From Hordeum vulgare subsp. vulgare (taxonomy: Eukaryota > Streptophyta > Magnoliopsida > Poales > Poaceae), in NCBI RefSeq assembly GCF_904849725.1, contig NC_058519.1:577016169-577080168 (forward strand): 64,000 nucleotides of DNA, in the 5' to 3' direction. Positions 57,785 through 64,000 of this stretch are shown here, one piece after another. Under the pieces are notes generated by a model. It did no database searches, was not told the DNA's origin, and worked only from the letters and a program-made list of their open reading frames with translations. Numbering within the stretch: position 1 is the first letter of the stretch; each line of letters begins with the position of its first letter. The position numbers and the translations under genes were made by a program.

Positions 57785-57878
57785 GGATGCGATCATACCA
57801 GCACTAAAGCACCGGATCCCATCAGAACTCCGAAGTTAAGCGTGCTTGGGCGAGAGTAGTACTAGGATGGGTGACCTC
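57785..57878 (+). pseudogene. 5S rRNA pseudogene, unit 151 (37-bp 3' deletion)
   Basis: Same allele as 139, at +3866 bp. Distance to the next gene 405 bp. Confidence 0.94.
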
Positions 57879-57991
57879 TATTTTTGCGCCACGTGACAAG
57901 GATGACGCGGGAGCGTCATCTATATGACCTCATTTTCTTATTTTTGACGATTACTGTGTGACTTTTCCCACCGCGCTTGACACCCAACGAC

Positions 57992-58052
<61 letters not shown>

Positions 58053-58053
58053 T

Positions 58054-58097
<44 letters not shown>

Positions 58098-58098
58098 T

Positions 58099-58133
<35 letters not shown>

Positions 58134-58153
58134 TGTAGTAGTAGTAGTAGTAT
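57992..58153 (+). repeat. TAG microsatellite, 54 triplets, three TTG
   Basis: 162 bp after pseudogene 151; same interruption pattern as at 54126. Confidence 0.95.
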
Positions 58154-58189
58154 GGGAAAGCATAAGGAACAAATAGATAGTTGCATGTC

Positions 58190-58309
58190 GGATGCGATCA
58201 TACCAGCACTAAAGCACCGGATCCCATCAGAACTCCGAAGTTAAGCGTGCTTGGGCTTGAGTAGTACTAGGATGGGTGACCTCGTGGGAAGTCCTCGTGT
58301 TGCATTCCC
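58190..58309 (+). rRNA. 5S rRNA, unit 152
   Basis: nt68-69 GA>TT, nt95 C>G; counterpart of 140. Probably impaired. Period 310 bp. Confidence 0.9.
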
Positions 58310-58499
58310 CTTTTTAAATATATTTTTGCGCCACGTGACAAGGATGACGCGGGAGCGTGATCTATATGACCTCATTTTCTTATTTTTGACGATTACTGTG
58401 TGACTTTTCCCACCGCGCTTGACACCCAACGACTAGTAGTAGTAGTAGTAGTAGTAGTAGTAGGGGAAAGCATAAGGAACAAATAGATAGTTGCATGTC

Positions 58500-58598
58500 G
58501 GATGCGATCATACCAGCACTAAAGCACCGGATCCCATCAGAACTCCGAAGTTAAGCGTGCTTGGGCGACCTCCTGGGAAGTCCTCGTGTTGCATTCCC
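58500..58598 (+). pseudogene. 5S rRNA pseudogene, unit 153 (21-bp deletion)
   Basis: Same 21-bp deletion allele as 141. Period 292 bp. Confidence 0.94.
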
Positions 58599-58791
58599 CT
58601 TTTTAAATATATTTTTGCGCCACGTGACAAGGATGACGCGGGAGCGTGATCTATATGACCTCATTTTCTTATTTTTGACGATTACTGTGTGACTTTTCCC
58701 ACCGCGCTTGACACCCAACGACTAGTAGTAGTAGTGGTAGTAGTAGTAGTAGTAGGGGCAAGCATAAGGAACAAATAGATAGTTGCATGTC

Positions 58792-58911
58792 GGATGCGAT
58801 CATACCAGCACTAAAGCACCGGATCCCATAAGAACTCCGAAGTTAAGCGTGCTTGGGCGAAAGTAGTACTAGGATGGGTGACCTCCTGGGAAGTCCTCGT
58901 GTTGCATTCCC
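58792..58911 (+). rRNA. 5S rRNA, unit 154
   Basis: nt39 C>A, nt70 G>A (intermediate element); T5 follows the gene directly, without the usual extra C. Period 324 bp. Confidence 0.94.
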
Positions 58912-59034
58912 TTTTTAAATATATTTTTGCGCCACGTGACAAGGATGACGCGGGAGCGTTATCTATATGACCTCATTTTCTTATTTTTGACGATTACTGT
59001 GTGACTTTTCCCACCGCGCTTGACACCCAACGAC

Positions 59035-59078
<44 letters not shown>

Positions 59079-59115
59079 CGGGAAAGCATAAGGAACAAAT
59101 AGATAGTTGCATGTC

Positions 59116-59235
59116 GGATGCGATCATACCAGCACTAAAGCACCGGATCCCATCAGAACTCCGAAGTTAAGCGTGCTTGGGCGATAGTAGTACTAGGATG
59201 GGTGACCTCCTGGGAAGTCCTCGTGTTGCATTCCC
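59116..59235 (+). rRNA. 5S rRNA, unit 155
   Basis: nt70 G>T (intermediate element); upstream block starts ACGGGAAAGC. Period 304 bp. Confidence 0.95.
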
Positions 59236-59419
59236 CTTTTTAAATATATTTTTGCGCCACGTGACAAGGATGACGCGGGAGCGTGATCTATATGACCTCA
59301 TTTTCTTATTTTTGACGATTACTGTGTGACTTTTCCCACCGCGCTTGACACCCAACGACTAGTAGTAGTAGTAGTAGTAGTAGGGGCAAGCATAAGGAAC
59401 AAATAGATAGTTGCATGTC

Positions 59420-59518
59420 GGATGCGATCATACCAGCACTAAAGCACCGGATCCCATCAGAACTCCGAAGTTAAGCGTGCTTGGGCGACCTCCTGGGAAG
59501 TCCTCGTGTTGCATTCCC
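59420..59518 (+). pseudogene. 5S rRNA pseudogene, unit 156 (21-bp deletion)
   Basis: Same 21-bp deletion allele as 141; spacer TTTTGCCACCGC shared with 167. Period 297 bp. Confidence 0.94.
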
Positions 59519-59641
59519 TTTTTAAATATATTTTTGCGCCACGTGACAAGGATGACGCGGTAGCGTGATCTATATGACCCCATTTTCTTATTTTTGACGA
59601 TTACTGTGTGACTTTTGCCACCGCGCTTGACACCCAACGAC

Positions 59642-59676
<35 letters not shown>

Positions 59677-59716
59677 GTAGGGGCAAGCATAAGGAACAAA
59701 TAGATAGTTGCATGTC

Positions 59717-59836
59717 GGATGCGATCATACCAGCACTAAAGCACCGGATCCCATCAGAACTCCGAAGTTAAGCGTGCTTGGGCGAGAGTAGTACTAGGAT
59801 GGGTGACCTCCTGGGAAGTCCTCGTGTTGCATTCCC
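59717..59836 (+). rRNA. 5S rRNA, unit 157
   Basis: Consensus copy; period 301 bp. Confidence 0.97.
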
Positions 59837-60017
59837 CTTTTTAAATATATTTTTGCGCCACGTGACAAGGATGACGCGGGACCGTGATCTATATGACCTC
59901 ATTTTCTTATTTTTGACGATTACTGTGTGACTTTTCTCACCGCGCTTGACACCCAACGACTAGTAGTAGTAGTGGTAGTAGGGGCAAGCATAAGGAACAA
60001 ATAGATAGTTGCATGTC

Positions 60018-60137
60018 GGATGCGATCATACCAGCACTAAAGCACCGGATCCCATCAGAACTCCGAAGTTAAGCGTGCTTGGGCGAGAGTAGTACTAGGA
60101 TGGGTGACCTCCTGGGAAGTCCTCGTGTTGCATTCCC
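60018..60137 (+). rRNA. 5S rRNA, unit 158
   Basis: Consensus gene; spacer GAGCGTTATC and CACCTAACGAC. Period 301 bp. Confidence 0.97.
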
Positions 60138-60318
60138 CTTTTTAAATATATTTTTGTGCCACGTGACAAGGATGACGCGGGAGCGTTATCTATATGACCT
60201 CATTTTCTTATTTTTGACGATTACTGTGTGACTTTTCCCACCGCGCTTGACACCTAACGACTAGTAGTAGTAGTAGTAGTAGGGGCAAGCATAAGGAACA
60301 AATAGATAGTTGCATGTC

Positions 60319-60438
60319 GGATGCGATCATACCAGCACTAAAGCACCGGATCCCATCAGAACTCCGAAGTTAAGCGTGCTTGGGCGAGAGTAGTACTAGG
60401 ATGGGTGACCTCCTGGGAAGTCCTCGTGTTGCATTCCC
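60319..60438 (+). rRNA. 5S rRNA, unit 159
   Basis: Consensus copy; period 316 bp. Confidence 0.97.
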
Positions 60439-60562
60439 CTTTTTAAATATATTTTTGCGCCACGTGACAAGGATGACGCGGGAGCGTGATCTATATGACC
60501 TCATTTTCTTATTTTTGACGATTACTGTGTGACTTTTCCCACCGCGCTTGACACCCAACGAC

Positions 60563-60594
<32 letters not shown>

Positions 60595-60634
60595 CTAGGG
60601 GCAAGCATAAGGAACAAATAGATAGTTGCATGTC

Positions 60635-60728
60635 GGATGCGATCATACCAGCACTAAAGCACCGGATCCCATCAGAACTCCGAAGTTAAGCGTGCTTGGG
60701 CGAGAGTAGTACTAGGATGGGTGACCTC
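60635..60728 (+). pseudogene. 5S rRNA pseudogene, unit 160 (37-bp 3' deletion)
   Basis: Same allele as 139. Period 270 bp. Confidence 0.94.
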
Positions 60729-60904
60729 TATTTTTGCGCCACGTGACAAGGATGACGCGGGAGCGTGATCTATATGACCTCATTTTCTTATTTTTGACGA
60801 TTACTGTGTGACTTTTCCCACCGCGCTTGACACCCAACGACTAGTAGTAGTAGTAGTAGTAGTAGTAGGGGCAAGCATAAGGAACAAATAGATAGTTGCA
60901 TGTC

Positions 60905-60998
60905 GGATGCGATCATACCAGCACTAAAGCACCGGATCCCATCAGAACTCCGAAGTTAAGCGTGCTTGGGCGAGAGTAGTACTAGGATGGGTGACCTC
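60905..60998 (+). pseudogene. 5S rRNA pseudogene, unit 161 (37-bp 3' deletion)
   Basis: Same allele as 139, here in tandem with 160. Distance to the next gene 345 bp. Confidence 0.94.
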
Positions 60999-61111
60999 TA
61001 TTTTTGCGCCACGTGACAAGGATGACGCGGGAGCGTGATCTATATGACCTCATTTTCTTATTTTTGACGATTACTGTGTGACTTTTCCCACCGCGCTTGA
61101 CACCCAACGAC

Positions 61112-61154
<43 letters not shown>

Positions 61155-61155
61155 T

Positions 61156-61212
<57 letters not shown>

Positions 61213-61213
61213 T
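61112..61213 (+). repeat. TAG microsatellite, 34 triplets, one TTG
   Basis: 102 bp after pseudogene 161, ending in TAT and the GGGAAAGC upstream variant, hence the same lineage as 54126 and 57992. Confidence 0.95.
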
Positions 61214-61249
61214 GGGAAAGCATAAGGAACAAATAGATAGTTGCATGTC

Positions 61250-61369
61250 GGATGCGATCATACCAGCACTAAAGCACCGGATCCCATCAGAACTCCGAAG
61301 TTAAGCGTGCTTGGGCGAGAGTAGTACTAGGATGGGTGACCTCCTGGGAAGTCCTCGTGTTGCATTCCC
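61250..61369 (+). rRNA. 5S rRNA, unit 162
   Basis: Consensus copy; period 304 bp. Confidence 0.97.
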
Positions 61370-61553
61370 CTTTTTAAATATATTTTTGCGCCACGTGACA
61401 AGGATGACGCGGGAGCGTGATCTATATGACCTCATTTTCTTATTTTTGACGATTACTGTGTGACTTTTCCCACCGCGCTTGACACCCAACGACTAGTAGT
61501 AGTAGTAGTAGTAGTAGGGGCAAGCATAAGGAACAAATAGATAGTTGCATGTC

Positions 61554-61673
61554 GGATGCGATCATACCAGCACTAAAGCACCGGATCCCATCAGAACTCC
61601 GAAGTTAAGCGTGCTTGGGCGAGAGTAGTACTAGGATGGGTGACCTCCTGGGAAGTCCTCGTGTTGCATTCCC
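61554..61673 (+). rRNA. 5S rRNA, unit 163
   Basis: Consensus copy; period 307 bp. Confidence 0.97.
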
Positions 61674-61860
61674 CTTTTTAAATATATTTTTGCGCCACGT
61701 GACAAGGATGACGCGGGAGCGTGATCTATATGACCTCATTTTCTTATTTTTGACGATTACTGTGTGACTTTTCCCACCGCGCTTGACACCCAACGACTAG
61801 TAGTAGTAGTAGTAGTAGTAGTAGGGGCAAGCATAAGGAACAAATAGATAGTTGCATGTC

Positions 61861-61959
61861 GGATGCGATCATACCAGCACTAAAGCACCGGATCCCATCA
61901 GAACTCCGAAGTTAAGCGTGCTTGGGCGACCTCCTGGGAAGTCCTCGTGTTGCATTCCC
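61861..61959 (+). pseudogene. 5S rRNA pseudogene, unit 164 (21-bp deletion)
   Basis: Same 21-bp deletion allele as 141. Period 292 bp. Confidence 0.94.
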
Positions 61960-62152
61960 CTTTTTAAATATATTTTTGCGCCACGTGACAAGGATGACGC
62001 GGGAGCGTGATCTATATGACCTCATTTTCTTATTTTTGACGATTACTGTGTGACTTTTCCCACCGCGCTTGACACCCAACGACTAGTAGTAGTAGTGGTA
62101 GTAGTAGTAGTAGTAGGGGCAAGCATAAGGAACAAATAGATAGTTGCATGTC

Positions 62153-62272
62153 GGATGCGATCATACCAGCACTAAAGCACCGGATCCCATCAGAACTCCG
62201 AAGTTAAGCGTGCTTGGGCGAAAGTAGTACTAGGATGGTTGACCTCCTGGGAAGTCCTCGTGTTGCATTCCC
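62153..62272 (+). rRNA. 5S rRNA, unit 165
   Basis: nt70 G>A (intermediate element), nt87 G>T (box C); counterpart of 154. Period 298 bp. Confidence 0.94.
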
Positions 62273-62450
62273 CTTTTTAAATATATTTTTGCGCCACGTG
62301 ACAAGGATGACGCGGGAGCGTGATCTATATGACCTCATTTTCTTATTTTTGACGATTACTGTGTGACTTTTCCCACCGCGCTTGACACCCAACGACTAGT
62401 AGTAGTAGTAGTACGGGAAAGCATAAGGAACAAATAGATAGTTGCATGTC

Positions 62451-62570
62451 GGATGCGATCATACCACCACTAAAGCACCGGATCCCATCAGAACTCCGAA
62501 GTTAAGCGTGCTTGGGCGAGAGTAGTACTAGGATGGGTGACCTCCTGGGAAGTCCTCGTGTTGCATTCCC
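62451..62570 (+). rRNA. 5S rRNA, unit 166
   Basis: nt17 G>C; upstream block starts ACGGGAAAGC as before 155. Period 304 bp. Confidence 0.95.
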
Positions 62571-62754
62571 CTTTTTAAATATATTTTTGCGCCACGTGAC
62601 AAGGATGACGCGGGAGCGTGATCTATATGACCTCATTTTCTTATTTTTGACGATTACTGTGTGACTTTTCCCACCGCGCTTGACACCCAACGACTAGTAG
62701 TAGTAGTAGTAGTAGTAGGGGCAAGCATAAGGAACAAATAGATAGTTGCATGTC

Positions 62755-62853
62755 GGATGCGATCATACCAGCACTAAAGCACCGGATCCCATCAGAACTC
62801 CGAAGTTAAGCGTGCTTGGGCGACCTCCTGGGAAGTCCTCGTGTTGCATTCCC
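62755..62853 (+). pseudogene. 5S rRNA pseudogene, unit 167 (21-bp deletion)
   Basis: Same 21-bp deletion allele as 141; counterpart of 156. Period 282 bp. Confidence 0.94.
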
Positions 62854-63036
62854 TTTTTAAATATATTTTTGCGCCACGTGACAAGGATGACGCGGGAGCG
62901 TGATCTATATGACCCCATTTTCTTATTTTTGACGATTACTGTGTGACTTTTGCCACCGCGCTTGACACCCAACGACTAGTAGTAGTAGTAGTAGTAGTAG
63001 GGGCAAGCATAAGGAACAAATAGATAGTTGCATGTC

Positions 63037-63156
63037 GGAAGCGATCATACCAGCACTAAAGCACCGGATCCCATCAGAACTCCGAAGTTAAGCGTGCTTG
63101 GGCGAGAGTAGTACTAGGATGGGTGACCTCCTGGGAAGTCCTCGTGGTGCATTCCC
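63037..63156 (+). rRNA. 5S rRNA, unit 168
   Basis: nt4 T>A, nt111 T>G. Period 301 bp. Confidence 0.95.
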
Positions 63157-63337
63157 CTTTTTAAATATATTTTTGAGCCACGTGACAAGGATGACGCGGG
63201 ACCGTGATCTATATGACCTCATTTTCTTATTTTTGACGATTACTGTGTGACTTTTCCCACCGCGCTTGACACCCAACGACTAGTAGTAGTAGTAGTAGTA
63301 GGGGCAAGCATAAGGAACAAATAGATAGTTGCATGTC

Positions 63338-63457
63338 GGATGCGATCATACCAGCACTTAAGCACCGGATCCCATCAGAACTCCGAAGTTAAGCGTGCTC
63401 GGGCGAGAGTAGTACTAGGATGGGTGACCTCCTGGGAAGTCCTCGTGTTACATTCCC
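63338..63457 (+). rRNA. 5S rRNA, unit 169
   Basis: nt22 A>T, nt63 T>C (box A), nt113 G>A; spacer GAGCGTTATC as in 158. Period 301 bp. Confidence 0.94.
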
Positions 63458-63638
63458 CTTTTTAAATATATTTTTGCGCCACGTGACAAGGATGACGCGG
63501 GAGCGTTATCTATAGGACCTCATTTTCTTATTTTTGACGATTACTGTGTGACTTTTCCCACCGCGCTTGACACCCAACGACTAGTAGTAGTAGTAGTAGT
63601 AGGGGCAAGCATAAGGAACAAATAGATAGTTGCATGTC

Positions 63639-63758
63639 GGATGCGATCATACCAGCACTAAAGCAACGGATCCCATCAGAACTCCGAAGTTAAGCGTGCT
63701 TGGGCGAGAGTAGTACTAGGATGGGTGACCTCCTGGGAAGTCCTCGTGTTGCATTCCC
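63639..63758 (+). rRNA. 5S rRNA, unit 170
   Basis: nt28 C>A. Period 307 bp. Confidence 0.95.
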
Positions 63759-63945
63759 CTTTTTAAATATATTTTTGCGCCACGTGACAAGGATGACGCG
63801 GGAGCGTGATCTATATGACCTCATTTTCTTATTTTTGACGATTACTGTGTGACTTTTCCCACCGCGCTTGACACCCAACGACTAGTAGTAGTAGTAGTAG
63901 TAGTAGTAGGGAAAAGCAAAAGGAACAAATAGATAGTTGCATGTC

Positions 63946-64000
63946 GGATGCGATCATACCAGCACTAAAGCACCGGATCCCATCAGAACTCCGAAGTTAA
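63946..64000 (+). rRNA. 5S rRNA, unit 171 (partial, cut by window end)
   Basis: nt 1-55 of a 5S gene, consensus as far as seen. By block homology it matches unit 160, so the full copy might carry the 37-bp deletion. The upstream block is unusual: GGGAAAAGCAAAAGG. Confidence 0.9.

Larger units (their letters stand above)
51057..58791 (+). repeat. 3.87-kb, 12-unit tandem duplication (units 130-141 and 142-153)
   Basis: Twelve units match one to one at a constant 3866 bp, changing to 3869 bp after one extra TAG triplet. I noticed no substitution between the copies by eye, so this looks like the youngest large duplication. Confidence 0.93.
58500..64000 (+). repeat. About 3.3-kb block duplication (units 153-160 and 164-171)
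   Basis: Deleted gene, nt70 change, ACGGGAAAGC flank, deleted gene, three near-consensus units, in the same order twice; offsets fall from 3361 to about 3311-3320 bp. The second copy runs off the window. Confidence 0.82.

Overview
The window is plant nuclear DNA: a head-to-tail tandem array of 5S ribosomal RNA genes, all on the + strand, broken once by an LTR retrotransposon. There are 171 gene loci. I read 158 as full-length 120-nt genes (about 51 match the consensus exactly), 11 as internally deleted pseudogenes, one as split by the retrotransposon, and one as cut by the window end. No protein-coding gene belonging to the array is visible. The basic repeat is about 300 bp: a 120-nt gene plus a spacer of about 180 bp holding a Pol III terminator, a CACGTG hexamer, a variable (TAG)n microsatellite and a conserved 36-nt upstream block.

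The 5S sequence is of the grass type. A ~300-bp unit with TAG triplets in the spacer fits what I recall of the short 5S rDNA class of barley (Hordeum vulgare) or a close relative. The retrotransposon, from the BARE/WIS/Angela/Inga group of Copia elements abundant in Triticeae, agrees. The species call is inference.

Layout. 1-33958: units 1-106 and the first 12 nt of unit 107. 33959-42563: an 8605-bp Copia element on the - strand, with two 1812-bp LTRs, a 5-bp ATCAT target duplication and a decayed gag-pol. 42564-64000: the rest of unit 107 and units 108-171, including a 936-bp uninterrupted (TAG)312 tract at 44122-45057 and a pseudogene-rich zone from about 53.9 kb onward.

The array is not evenly homogenised. 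Private substitutions, TAG lengths and triplet interruptions act as barcodes and show nested block duplications of roughly 0.54, 0.93, 1.3, 1.39, 1.95, 2.26, 3.3, 3.66, 3.87 and 5.0 kb. This is the pattern expected from repeated unequal exchange. Deletion alleles of the 5S gene have been copied along with these blocks. I found no novel protein system. The points of most interest are the giant TAG expansion, the block structure, and a young insertion whose coding region is already dead.
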